Source of the DNA: Fictibacillus solisalsi
GTDB lineage: Bacteria > Bacillota > Bacilli > Bacillales > Fictibacillaceae
NCBI RefSeq assembly: GCF_900103485.1
Contig: NZ_FNHW01000001.1
Coordinates: 221,418-285,417 of the forward strand
Length of the DNA stretch: 64,000 nt
Direction of reading: 5' to 3'
In this document: positions 1 to 8,156 of the stretch, piece by piece
How the letters are laid out: every line of letters begins with the position of its first letter
Position numbering within the stretch: position 1 is the stretch's first letter
Made by a program: the position numbers and the translations under genes
The notes under the pieces: model-generated
What the model was told of the DNA's origin: nothing
Databases searched by the model: none
Seen by the model: only the letters and a program-made list of their open reading frames with translations

Positions 1-630
1 TATGGTCCTTCTTTTTTTTCTCCGAAGGTGCCATTCCACCCATCCTAGATTAAGGGCCATTGAAAGATAGACTGACAGTGAGAACGATATAGAGAAAGGC
101 AGGTTAGCCAGGGTAAGCAACGGAAGAAAAACACGGAATGTCACAAAGACAAGTGTGACTGCGTAACTGCGGAGCATCCATTCCTGATGGCTGGCCACCT
201 TTTTTTCGCGGATACGCTTTAAGCCGATAAAAGCAGTCATGAACCAGGCCGCATCCAGAACAATAAATCCGATCGAAGAGGCAAGGCCACCTGTGGCATA
301 CAACGCCAGATAAATGCCAGCAGGGACACTGATGAAAATAGATATCCCATAGATTCTTCCAATGATTCTGTGGACGGAAATCACCTTCCGGCTGGACCTT
401 AAGAATTGAAAGGGACCGGTAAGGAGAGCAATTGCGCCAGTGGCGATGTGTACAAAGAAAAAGACCTGCCACGTGCTGTATGGAAATCCCGGGATCGAGA
501 GTTTCCCGGAAACAATCCCTGCCTGTTTTGGCCCAAAGACCAGATATTGAACTACGATATACGCAATAAATAGAGCAACGATTACATAACAACCTGCTAC
601 AGCATAATTCGTTCTCTTACGTCTAGCCAC
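1..630 (-). CDS. DUF2306-type multi-pass membrane protein (3' end outside window)
   Basis: I translated this frame by hand: from GTG at 630 it stays open for 210 codons to the left edge. The protein begins VARRKRTNYAVAGCYVIVAL and has about six hydrophobic segments, with the arrangement of DUF2306 proteins: an early helix, FFVHIATGAIALLTGPFQF, then HRIIGRIYG, and later SHQEWMLRSYAVTLVFVTFR. Conserved His residues in the HIATG, VHRIIGR and SHQEW stretches are typical of this family and may bind heme or metal; function is unknown. The GTG is chosen because GAGGG lies about 7 nt upstream. The C-terminus is not seen. An overlapping frame on the same strand (104-592) is a shadow. Family assignment is fairly firm, function is not. 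Confidence 0.8.
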   Translation of the reverse strand, partial: MARRKRTNYAVAGCYVIVALFIAYIVVQYLVFGPKQAGIVSGKLSIPGFPYSTWQVFFFVHIATGAIALLTGPFQFLRSSRKVISVHRIIGRIYGISIFISVPAGIYLALYATGGLASSIGFIVLDAAWFMTAFIGLKRIREKKVASHQEWMLRSYAVTLVFVTFRVFLPLLTLANLPFSISFSLSVYLSMALNLGWVEWHLRRKKRRTI

Positions 631-690
631 AATAGCCCTCCCTCTTTTTTGCTATAGATTACCATATAATGTATATAGGTGGAATATGCC

Positions 691-723
691 AAAAAAAGAA
701 AGCATTCAGCTTTGAATGCTTTC
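691..723 (-). terminator. Rho-independent terminator of the cupredoxin gene
   Basis: A perfect 11-bp stem (698-708 with 713-723) closes a 4-nt loop and is followed on the minus strand by seven T. It begins 8 nt after the TGA of the cupredoxin gene. Confidence 0.9.
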
Positions 724-730
724 CATCGAA

Positions 731-1177
731 TCAATCAACGACCAGGTAGGCGATCATAGGACCGTTGTGGGAAATATCTGGATGTGTTTTACAGATCAGC
801 CGGTAGATGCCCTCCTTTTTAAAGCGGAGATGCAGAACCGTTTCCCTGCCTTTCACCACGTTGCCCTTCACATTCGTTCCTTCGATGTAGAAGGGGTGTG
901 CTTTGCCATTTACACCATAAATGCTCAAGGTCACCGGCTGATCGTGCGGGATATAAATCGTTCCCGGATCCCAGCGGTAGGCTTCAATTTCTTTTCCATT
1001 ATCCAGCGTGGATTTGAATTCCCCTGTGACCATGTTGATCGTCAGACGCTTTGCATTGGCCGGTGATCCTGTCGTTTCTACAGCATCGGGCTTTACAGCA
1101 TACCATGTGCCGAGTCCAATACAAATACATAAAATAAACAATAAAATCCATTTTCTAGGAACAAACCATATTTTCAA
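731..1177 (-). CDS. Membrane-anchored cupredoxin-domain protein
   Basis: A 148-residue protein with one N-terminal hydrophobic anchor (about residues 9-26), then a single cupredoxin-like beta domain. Type I copper ligands can be read: His94 in the KAHPFYIEG stretch, Cys129 and His132 in LICKTHPD, and Met141. Such proteins bind one copper on the outer membrane face and act in electron transfer or copper handling; the partner is unknown. Start: the upstream ATG at 1192 has no Shine-Dalgarno, but GGAGGTGG lies inside that extension, 5 nt before a TTG at 1177, so TTG is the likely start. The gene is monocistronic and ends at a strong terminator. The cupredoxin call is firm, the physiological role open. 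Confidence 0.82.
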   Translation of the reverse strand: MKIWFVPRKWILLFILCICIGLGTWYAVKPDAVETTGSPANAKRLTINMVTGEFKSTLDNGKEIEAYRWDPGTIYIPHDQPVTLSIYGVNGKAHPFYIEGTNVKGNVVKGRETVLHLRFKKEGIYRLICKTHPDISHNGPMIAYLVVD

Positions 1178-1318
1178 AAGTTCCACCTCCATCAGCTTGT
1201 CTTTACACTATATGTGGACAGGGAGGATTTCTTGTTAAAAAAATAAAGGGTAAGAGAAAAGGACAACCTTTATAAAAGAAGAATAGTTAAAGGAATACAG
1301 AATAAAGGAATGGGATAA

Positions 1319-1708
1319 ATGGAAGACGCGATGAAAGAACAGATGAGAGAGCTGGAGGAAAGCCATTTGCGGCCTGATGTGCGAACAACGACTGAAAAAC
1401 TGGATGAGCAGCTTGCTGATGATTTCCTGGAATTCGGCAGTTCCGGTTATCCAATACGAAAAGAGGATTGCATGACAGGGGACCTTGACGTGGATGATTT
1501 ATCGCTTTTAAATTTTGAAGTTCGGATGCTGGCATCTGACATCGTATTAACAACGTATATTATACGTAACCGGACAAAAGACCGAAACACATTGAGGAGT
1601 TCCATTTGGAAGCACATGGACGGGAGATGGCAGCTTTATTTTCACCAGGGGACCGTAACTCCGTTGGACCTTTCAGATTCAACTACCCATTCTCATTTAA
1701 GACCATAA
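1319..1708 (+). CDS. DUF4440 / NTF2-like small protein
   Basis: A 129-residue soluble protein with no signal peptide. The order LEESHLRPDVRTTTEKLDEQLADDFLEFGSSG, then LLNFEVRMLASDIVLTTYIIRN, then SSIWKHMDGRWQLYFHQGT is characteristic of DUF4440 proteins of the NTF2/SnoaL-like fold, whose cone-shaped barrel holds a ligand or active site. Many bacilli carry such proteins as stand-alone genes of unknown function. Start ATG 1319 is preceded by AAAGGAATGGG. It converges on the lipoprotein gene at 1751, with a shared terminator between. I cannot name a substrate. Confidence 0.75.
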   Translation: MEDAMKEQMRELEESHLRPDVRTTTEKLDEQLADDFLEFGSSGYPIRKEDCMTGDLDVDDLSLLNFEVRMLASDIVLTTYIIRNRTKDRNTLRSSIWKHMDGRWQLYFHQGTVTPLDLSDSTTHSHLRP

Positions 1709-1709
1709 A

Positions 1710-1741
1710 AAAAGGATGGACCTCCAGGAGGCCATCCTTTT
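1710..1741. terminator. Bidirectional terminator between convergent genes
   Basis: Stem AAAAGGATGG (1710-1719) pairs with CCATCCTTTT (1732-1741); the A-run and T-run serve both strands, ending the DUF4440 gene (+) and the lipoprotein gene (-). Confidence 0.88.
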
Positions 1742-1750
1742 GTCGTGCAG

Positions 1751-2518
1751 TTAAATTTTTACATCAATTTTGGCGTTCTTTTTCAGATCTTGAACTTTTT
1801 TAACGAGTTTTTCCTGTTGCTTTTGCTGTTCGAGCTGTTGTTTGATCTGAGGTTTTACTTCTTCAAGTTTTGGCGCTTTTTGATCTTTTCCTGTACTTTG
1901 TTTGGCATATTTGTTGTAGTAATCCTGAATTTCCTTGTCTGATACTTTGTCAGCAGGAACTTCTTTTTCAATGTATTTTTGGGAGGCAATACCATCGGCA
2001 ATTTGTCCCTTAAGATCCGATTCGCTCAGGTTCGCTTGTTTAAGAGCGGCTGCGAATTTCTTTTCATCTTTATATTGCTTTTTGGTTTGAGACAGCTGAT
2101 CGTTTACTTCTTTATCTGATGCTTTGTATCCTTTTTTCTCTGCATCCTGAAGGATAAGGGATTGTCCAATCAGGCTTTCAACGGTCTGATCTTTAATTTG
2201 CTTTGCAGCTTCTTTGGAGGAAGGGTCTTGTCCCATCTGCTGCATTTGCATTTGTGAAGAAGAAAGCGCCATGTTGTAATCCTTGCCGACGATTTTATCA
2301 TTGTTTACCGTCGCCACTACTTTCTTTTCATCCACTTTTTGTGCATCCAGTTTCTTTTGCATATCTTTCATTTGCTCTTCTTGCTTTTTCTGATCGGCTT
2401 GAGAGGTTTTTGCTTTGTCGTTCGTATCAGAAGCCTTTTTGTCTTTATCATCTGAACCGCAAGCTGTCAAAGCGATAGCAAGCATTGCGACCATTAGTAT
2501 TGAAATAATCTTTTTCAT
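1751..2518 (-). CDS. SurA-N-domain lipoprotein (PrsA-like, without PPIase domain)
   Basis: 255 residues. A lipoprotein signal ends in LTAC with the lipidated Cys at residue 20, followed by an acidic, Lys-rich linker (to about 65). Then comes a SurA/PrsA N-terminal chaperone domain (VVATVNNDKIVGKDYN, LIGQSLILQDAEKKGYKASDKEVNDQL) and a Gln/Lys-rich C-terminal helix. PrsA foldases carry a parvulin domain between such halves; here it is missing, because the chain runs from DYYNKYAKQSTGKDQKAPKLEEVKPQIKQ straight into the C-terminal helix. It probably acts as an extracytoplasmic holdase on the outer membrane face. Start ATG 2518 has AAAGGAG in position. Substrates unknown. Confidence 0.85.
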   Translation of the reverse strand: MKKIISILMVAMLAIALTACGSDDKDKKASDTNDKAKTSQADQKKQEEQMKDMQKKLDAQKVDEKKVVATVNNDKIVGKDYNMALSSSQMQMQQMGQDPSSKEAAKQIKDQTVESLIGQSLILQDAEKKGYKASDKEVNDQLSQTKKQYKDEKKFAAALKQANLSESDLKGQIADGIASQKYIEKEVPADKVSDKEIQDYYNKYAKQSTGKDQKAPKLEEVKPQIKQQLEQQKQQEKLVKKVQDLKKNAKIDVKI

Positions 2519-2610
2519 TATTTCACTCCTTTCAAAATTGCCCTTGGGGCGAATTATAACGGATTTGGAGTGAAAATGGAAATGAAACAGGAATTTGTTT
2601 TGTAAATGTA

Positions 2611-2643
2611 AAGAAGAAGGCTCATTCTTGGAGCCTTCTTCTT
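2611..2643 (-). terminator. Terminator of the permease gene
   Basis: A 13-bp inverted repeat (2611-2623 with 2631-2643, 7-nt loop) lies just past the TGA of the 2648-4060 gene; the minus-strand tail is T-rich but interrupted. Confidence 0.75.
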
Positions 2644-2647
2644 ACCG

Positions 2648-4060
2648 TCAGATCAAGAACATGGCGACTATGGTGGTGACCACAAGCCCAATCGCAACAG
2701 GGAGCAGGTTTCTTCTGGCAAGTTCGAAAGGATTGACTCCGCAGATGGCTGCTGCAGGGATCAGGGCCCATGGCACCAGTGTGCCTCCGCCGACCCAAAT
2801 GGCCGCGATTTGACCCAAGGCAGTCAAGGTCGCCGCTCCAGCACCTATAGCATGGGCAAACAATGCGGCAATCGACCCGGCAAGTGATATGCCGGAGAAA
2901 CCCGAGCCGTCGAGACCGGTGATGGCACCTACACCCGTTAAGGTGATCGCGCCGATTTCCTTTGTCATTGGAACAACCGATGCGAGTGATACACCAAGGT
3001 CATTCACGATTCCGTGAGAGTGTTTGGGCAAAAGGTTCCCGATGATGGCGTTAAATCCGGCATCACCAAGGTAAAAGAAGGCAGCAATCGGGATAACGGG
3101 ACCAAAGACTTTAAAACCGAACTGAAAGCCTTCAATAAGATAACTGGTGGTTTTCTCCAGCCCTTTTCCTTTATGCGCTGCCATTGAGATCAAAAGCAGA
3201 ATGACAACAGAGGTTCCGCCAATCAGTGCGGTCGCATCGCCGCCCTGAAGATGAAACAAATACATAGAGACAACATCCAAGGCAAATAAAAAAGGAACGA
3301 GCAAGGCGAAAAAGCGTTTTTGGCTGGGGGAAAGAAAAGCGGTGTCACTATTTTGAAGAGTGTTTTCCTTGGTGGAAACTGCAGCTGTGGCTAATCCTGT
3401 GCTGCCTGTGAGCTTCCCGTTTTTTAAATCACGCTTTAAAAAGTAGAAGGCACACGCAGTTGTTACGACGCCCATGACAATCACAAGAGGAATGCTGGCA
3501 TGGATGACCTGGTTGACGGAAAGGCCTGCAGCGTCTGCCGTCAGTTTAGGTGCGCCCTGAATGACGAAGTCGCCGGACAATGCAATCCCGTGACCAAAGA
3601 GGTTCATGGCCATGGCTACCCCGAGAGCAGGAAGGCCCGCCCGGATGGCAACCGGAAGCAGAACAGCTCCCATCAAAGCAACAGCGGGAGATGGCCAAAA
3701 GAAAAAAGAAATAACCATCATAAGGAGGCCGATCGTCCAGTAAGCGAGGGCCGGCGAGCGTATGAGTTTTGAGAAAGGAGAGATCATGACATCATTGATC
3801 CCTGTAACGGTCAGTGTTTTACTCATGGCCACAATAATCGAGATGACGAGTATCGTGGAGAGAAGTTCGGTAATAGCGTAGGCGAAGCTGTTGAAGATGC
3901 TGCTTACCGAGGCACTTAACGAGCCTGTGGCAGTGAGTGCAATCAAGAAAATTCCAAGAATACAGATGAGGGTCGTATCTCTCCTTGCGACCATAAAACC
4001 AATGATAAAAAAGATAAAAACTACATAAATCCAATGAAGCGCTGTGAGTTCAATGCCCAT
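2648..4060 (-). CDS. Multi-pass permease of the carboxylate/gluconate (IT superfamily) type
   Basis: 470 residues and about 12 hydrophobic segments. The two-halves architecture, with re-entrant-like stretches such as FFFWPSPAVALMGAVLLPVA, LFGHGIALSGDFVIQGAPK and GLDGSGFSGISLAGSIAAL near the C-terminus, resembles secondary carboxylate carriers of the GntP/DcuC/DctM kind. I cannot assign a substrate. The frame opens at 4168, but ATG 4060 (MGIELTALHW) is preferred: it has GGAAGGGAGAG about 8 nt upstream, and the 36-residue extension is hydrophilic and unlike a carrier N-terminus. The gene stands alone, divergent from the DUF2161 gene at 4212. Membrane transporter is certain, family level moderate. 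Confidence 0.75.
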   Translation of the reverse strand: MGIELTALHWIYVVFIFFIIGFMVARRDTTLICILGIFLIALTATGSLSASVSSIFNSFAYAITELLSTILVISIIVAMSKTLTVTGINDVMISPFSKLIRSPALAYWTIGLLMMVISFFFWPSPAVALMGAVLLPVAIRAGLPALGVAMAMNLFGHGIALSGDFVIQGAPKLTADAAGLSVNQVIHASIPLVIVMGVVTTACAFYFLKRDLKNGKLTGSTGLATAAVSTKENTLQNSDTAFLSPSQKRFFALLVPFLFALDVVSMYLFHLQGGDATALIGGTSVVILLLISMAAHKGKGLEKTTSYLIEGFQFGFKVFGPVIPIAAFFYLGDAGFNAIIGNLLPKHSHGIVNDLGVSLASVVPMTKEIGAITLTGVGAITGLDGSGFSGISLAGSIAALFAHAIGAGAATLTALGQIAAIWVGGGTLVPWALIPAAAICGVNPFELARRNLLPVAIGLVVTTIVAMFLI

Positions 4061-4211
4061 ATCTTTTCTCTCCCTTCCGATTCGTGTACCGGGCCAATGG
4101 GCAGCCGCCCGGTGAGTACTAACAGAATATGTAGGGATGTAAAAGTGGTGAGATAAAAAGCTTTTCAAAGATAATGGAACCGATTATAATGGGCACCAAA
4201 GCGAGGTAGTT

Positions 4212-4961
4212 ATGAAGACGAGTAAAGAAAAACGCTATGAAACTGATCTGTATGTACCTGTTCGGGGCTATTTTAGGGAAAAAGGATATGAGGTGTATGG
4301 TGAAGTCCATCATTGCGATATCGCCATGATGAAAGAAGACGAGCTCGTTATCGTAGAACTCAAGCTCACTTTAAATGTGGACCTGCTTGTACAGGCGACA
4401 AACCGGCAGCGGCTGACTGACTTTGTTTATATAGCGATTCCCAAGCCCAAATACAAAAGGAATTCGAAAAAATGGCATGATGTTTTGCACTTAATCAAAC
4501 AGCTGGAGCTCGGGCTGCTGCATGTTTCTTTTACCAAAAAAGGTGCGACGGTGGAAACCATTCTTAATCCCGGGCCTTTTGACCGCAAGAAAAGCCAGCA
4601 GCGGTATAAGAAGAGACGGACGAAGCTGCTCGAAGAAATCAAAGGCCGGAATGGGGACTACAATGTCGGCGGAAGCAGCAAAACCAAACTGATCACAGCC
4701 TACATGGAAACTTGCATATACATCGCCTGCCTGCTTCAGGAATTCGGTCCACTGACTCCTAAGGCACTGCGGGGGTGGGGAACGGGAGACAAGACGCTAT
4801 CCATTTTAAGCAAAAACTATTATGGATGGTTTGAAAAAATTTCCCGGGGCATCTATTCTATAAGTGATAAGGGAAAACAGGAATTGGGAATCTATCCGGA
4901 TCAGGTAAGCTATTATCAAAACAAAATAATAGAGTTTCAGGAAGAAGCCGAAAAAAGCTGA
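4212..4961 (+). CDS. DUF2161 protein, PD-(D/E)XK phosphodiesterase-like
   Basis: 249 residues, no signal or membrane segment. The N-terminal half carries a restriction-endonuclease-like core: ETDLYVPVRGYFREKGYEVYGEV, then CDIAMMKEDELVIVELKL, in which Asp36 followed by ExK (VELK) fits the PD-(D/E)XK motif. The region after about residue 150 looks like a winged-helix-type tail (YMETCIYIACLLQEFGPLTPKALRGWGTG). DUF2161 proteins are annotated as putative phosphodiesterases; no substrate is established to my knowledge. ATG 4212 follows GAGGT. It is monocistronic, with a terminator overlapping the stop. Nuclease activity is inferred from the motif only. Confidence 0.78.
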   Translation: MKTSKEKRYETDLYVPVRGYFREKGYEVYGEVHHCDIAMMKEDELVIVELKLTLNVDLLVQATNRQRLTDFVYIAIPKPKYKRNSKKWHDVLHLIKQLELGLLHVSFTKKGATVETILNPGPFDRKKSQQRYKKRRTKLLEEIKGRNGDYNVGGSSKTKLITAYMETCIYIACLLQEFGPLTPKALRGWGTGDKTLSILSKNYYGWFEKISRGIYSISDKGKQELGIYPDQVSYYQNKIIEFQEEAEKS

Positions 4962-4980
4962 TCGTCTCTTTTCGGTTTTT
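4948..4980 (+). terminator. Terminator overlapping the DUF2161 stop codon
   Basis: CCGAAAA (4948-4954) pairs with TTTTCGG (4969-4975), followed by TTTTT; the stem's left arm lies in the last codons. Confidence 0.7.
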
Positions 4981-5004
4981 CTATGCCTTTTTACCCATCT
5001 ATTG

Positions 5005-5018
5005 TGCAAACGCTTTCA
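5005..5018 (+). promoter_or_regulatory. cre box (CcpA site) upstream of pullulanase
   Basis: TGCAAACGCTTTCA fits the Bacillus catabolite-response consensus WTGNAANCGNWNNCW at every position except the leading W. It lies 70 nt before the pullulanase start in the expected promoter region, consistent with repression by CcpA when glucose is present. A clear -35/-10 pair could not be fixed. Confidence 0.72.
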
Positions 5019-5087
5019 CTTATTGCTTTATCATGGTAAAGTTGTGTTAGCAATCCAAAATTTTCATGTTCAAGGGAGGACTGGAAT

Positions 5088-8003
5088 ATGGCAGGGATCA
5101 AGATCAGACGGTTTGTGTCTCTTGTTTCCATTTTTACACTGCTGATAGGAATCTTTTTTTCATTCTATTCTGTGCAATCGTTTGCAGAAATGAATTCTGC
5201 AACTGGCAAAACAAAAGTAATCATTCATTACAAGCCATCAGATGGGAATATGAAGGACTGGAACGTATGGGTCTTTCCTGAAGGCGGAGAAGGGAAAGCC
5301 TATCCGTTTACTGGTGAGGACAAATTCGGAAAGATGGCTGAGATTGAGCTCGATGGTACATACAAAAAGGTGGGCTTTATTGTCCGTACTGACAGCTGGG
5401 AGAAAGACGGAGGCGACCGTTTCATTGATATTACTGGAGGGGAAGGGGAAGTCTGGGTCAAGTCAGGGGATGACAACACGTATACCGAGCCACCTGATGG
5501 CGAGTACCGTGATTTGCCTGCTTTTGAAAAGTTGAATGTGAAAGTGCACTATTTCCGTTACGACAATCAATACGATGGATGGAATCTGTGGACTTGGCCG
5601 GAGAACGGTGAAGGAAAAGCGGTTCAGTTTACAGAAGAAGATGAATTCGGCAAAGCAGCATCGATTCAAATGGAAAACCTGAAGGACGTTCACAAGCTTG
5701 GATTCATTGTAAGAAAGAGCATACCAGGTAATGATTGGGCAGAAAAAGAATTCAATGACCGTTATGTAACAAAGTTCAAGGAGGACGGTTCTGCAGAGGT
5801 ATGGATTGCGCAGGGACAGCAGCGCATTTACTATGATAAAGATCTGGTGGATCGCACGCCGAAAATCGTAAAGGCATCCATCGATGGTTTTCGTGAGATT
5901 ACATTCGAAACGAATTTTCCCTTTGATGTAAAAGAGCATGGCATCAGCCTTACCGGCGGTGCATCCATCAAACAAGTTGTTTCTGCTGACAACCAAGCGG
6001 GTGACTTTACAAACAAGGTGAAGATCATCACTGCCAATGATTTGGATCTCACAAATGTGTACAAGGTTTCCAAAAAAAACTTTGGAGAGGTTGTTGTACA
6101 AACAGGCAAGGTTGTCCGCACACCGGAATTTGACAATAAATTCTTTTACGGCGGAGATGATTTGGGCAACAGCTATTCCAAAAAAGAAACAAAGTTCCGG
6201 CTTTGGGCACCAACCGCCAGTGAGGCGAACCTTGTTATGTACAAATCATGGCAGGATGAAAAGGGCACAGAGCTTCCCTTGAAAAAAGGTAAAAGAGGAA
6301 CGTGGAAAGGAACGTTAAAAGGCAATCATGAAGGGCTGATCTATACGTATAAGGTGAAAATCGGCGACCAATGGAACGAGGCGGTTGATCCTTATGCCCG
6401 TGCGGTAACCGTAAACGGGCAAAAAGGAGCCGTCATCAATTTGGACAAAACCGATCCAAAGCACTTCCATAAACGGATGAAAGCTTTCACTCCAGAAGAT
6501 GCCATCATTTATGAGCTTCACGTCAGAGATCTTTCCATGCACCCGAAAAGCGGAATTAAGAATAAAGGAAAGTTCTTGGGAGTTGCCGAGGAAAACACAA
6601 CTGGACCAGAAGGTGTCAAAACAGGATTAAGTCATATTAGGGATCTTGGAGTCACGCATGTCCAGCTTTTGCCGATCTATGATTACAAAACCGTAGATGA
6701 AACCAGACTCGATCAACCGCAGTTTAACTGGGGCTATGATCCGCAGAACTATAACGCACCTGAAGGATCTTACTCAACAGATCCCTATAGGCCGGCTGTC
6801 CGGATCAAAGAAATGAAGCAAATGGTGAACACCCTGCATCACAATAACCTGAGGGTGATTATGGATGTCGTGTATAATCATATGTTCTCGGCGGACGAAT
6901 CGAATTTCCAAAAGCTCGTACCCGGTTATTACTTCCGGTATAACGAGGACGGAACACTGGCAAACGGTACGGGAGTCGGAAATGATACGGCTTCAGAACG
7001 CAAGATGATGAGAAAATTCATTGTGGAATCCGTCAGCTACTGGGCCAAGGAATATAATCTGGATGGCTTCCGATTCGACCTGATGGGCATTCATGATGTA
7101 GAAACAATGAACCAAGTCAGAAAGGCATTGAATAAGATTGATCCATCGATCATCGTCCTCGGTGAAGGATGGGATCTCAATACTCCGCTTGATCCGTCAT
7201 TAAAAGCCAATCAAAAGAATGCCGGAAAAATGAATGGCATCGCCCATTTTAACGATGGAATCCGCGACAGTTTAAAGGGAAGCGTATTTGAAGATACGGA
7301 CAAAGGATTTGTGAACGGAAAACCGGATACCGAAGAGGCGATCAAGGAAGGAATTAAAGCAGGAATCGATTATCCAAGCACAATGGCGACCTATAAAGAT
7401 CCGGAACAGGTGATTACGTACGTCGAAGCTCACGATAATCATACCCTGTGGGACAAGCTTCAACTGACAAATCCTGAAAGCTCGGTCGATACCCGCAAAA
7501 AGATGCATAAGCTCGCGTCATCCATCATTCTGACATCACAGGGTATCTCTTTCCTTCATGCAGGACAGGAATTCATGAGAACGAAAGGCGGCGACCATAA
7601 CAGCTACAAGTCACCTGACGCGGTCAACCAGCTCGACTGGCAGCGACGTGCCGATTTCAGTAAAGAGGTAGACTATATGAAAGGCTTGATCAAGCTCCGA
7701 AAAGGCCATCCTGCATTCCGGATGAGAACGGCTGCTGACATCCGAAGCCATATCGAGTTCCTGCCGGCACCCAAAAATACGGTTGCTTATGATCTGAAAG
7801 GCCACGCGAACAAAGACAGGTCAAAGGATCTGGTCGTATTATATAACGCCAACACAAGCGTTCAAACAATCTCTCTTCCAAAGCCCGGGCCATGGCGAGT
7901 TCTGGCGAATGGCGAAGAGGCCGGGAACAAACCCCTCGGAATCGTAATGGGCAAAACCGTTAAAGTACCTGCGCTCAGTACCATTGTTCTGGATGGGCGA
8001 TAA
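5088..8003 (+). CDS. pulA: Secreted type I pullulanase (GH13_14) with two CBM41 modules
   Basis: 971 residues. A signal peptide (about 1-33, ending SFA) is followed by two CBM41 starch-binding modules (about 44-135 and 148-250, each with a WN(V/L)W...GEGKA pattern), a pullulanase linker domain, CBM48 (about 360-450, FRLWAPTASEANLV), then the GH13 barrel. The pullulanase hallmark YNWGYDP appears as FNWGYDPQNY. Catalytic residues are the nucleophile Asp664 (DGFRFDL), acid/base Glu693 (LGEGWD) and transition-state Asp783 (EAHDNH). It cleaves alpha-1,6 branches of pullulan and glycogen/starch dextrins outside the cell. ATG 5088 has AAGGGAGG upstream. Monocistronic, with a cre box before it and a terminator after. 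No sortase or S-layer anchor is seen. Confidence 0.95.
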   Translation: MAGIKIRRFVSLVSIFTLLIGIFFSFYSVQSFAEMNSATGKTKVIIHYKPSDGNMKDWNVWVFPEGGEGKAYPFTGEDKFGKMAEIELDGTYKKVGFIVRTDSWEKDGGDRFIDITGGEGEVWVKSGDDNTYTEPPDGEYRDLPAFEKLNVKVHYFRYDNQYDGWNLWTWPENGEGKAVQFTEEDEFGKAASIQMENLKDVHKLGFIVRKSIPGNDWAEKEFNDRYVTKFKEDGSAEVWIAQGQQRIYYDKDLVDRTPKIVKASIDGFREITFETNFPFDVKEHGISLTGGASIKQVVSADNQAGDFTNKVKIITANDLDLTNVYKVSKKNFGEVVVQTGKVVRTPEFDNKFFYGGDDLGNSYSKKETKFRLWAPTASEANLVMYKSWQDEKGTELPLKKGKRGTWKGTLKGNHEGLIYTYKVKIGDQWNEAVDPYARAVTVNGQKGAVINLDKTDPKHFHKRMKAFTPEDAIIYELHVRDLSMHPKSGIKNKGKFLGVAEENTTGPEGVKTGLSHIRDLGVTHVQLLPIYDYKTVDETRLDQPQFNWGYDPQNYNAPEGSYSTDPYRPAVRIKEMKQMVNTLHHNNLRVIMDVVYNHMFSADESNFQKLVPGYYFRYNEDGTLANGTGVGNDTASERKMMRKFIVESVSYWAKEYNLDGFRFDLMGIHDVETMNQVRKALNKIDPSIIVLGEGWDLNTPLDPSLKANQKNAGKMNGIAHFNDGIRDSLKGSVFEDTDKGFVNGKPDTEEAIKEGIKAGIDYPSTMATYKDPEQVITYVEAHDNHTLWDKLQLTNPESSVDTRKKMHKLASSIILTSQGISFLHAGQEFMRTKGGDHNSYKSPDAVNQLDWQRRADFSKEVDYMKGLIKLRKGHPAFRMRTAADIRSHIEFLPAPKNTVAYDLKGHANKDRSKDLVVLYNANTSVQTISLPKPGPWRVLANGEEAGNKPLGIVMGKTVKVPALSTIVLDGR

Positions 8004-8012
8004 AAGTAACTT

Positions 8013-8044
8013 AAAAAACCGCTGGAGAATTCCAGCGGTTTTTT
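8013..8044 (+). terminator. Terminator after pullulanase
   Basis: CCGCTGGA (8019-8026) and TCCAGCGG (8031-8038) with loop GAAT are flanked by A6 and T6. Confidence 0.92.
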
Positions 8045-8156
8045 ATCATTCTGTAGTAAAAGATCTCCCTGTTCCTAGTCACTTTTCACAATAGATTGCA
8101 GAATATTGTTACTATATAATCCGAAGTAGAGATGGTTCTAAGAGGGAGGGACAAAA

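Noticed and set aside
104-592. Open frame of 162 codons on the minus strand
   Set aside because: Cys/Arg/Trp-rich nonsense composition; the neighbouring frame from GTG 630 encodes a clear DUF2306 membrane protein over the same bases.
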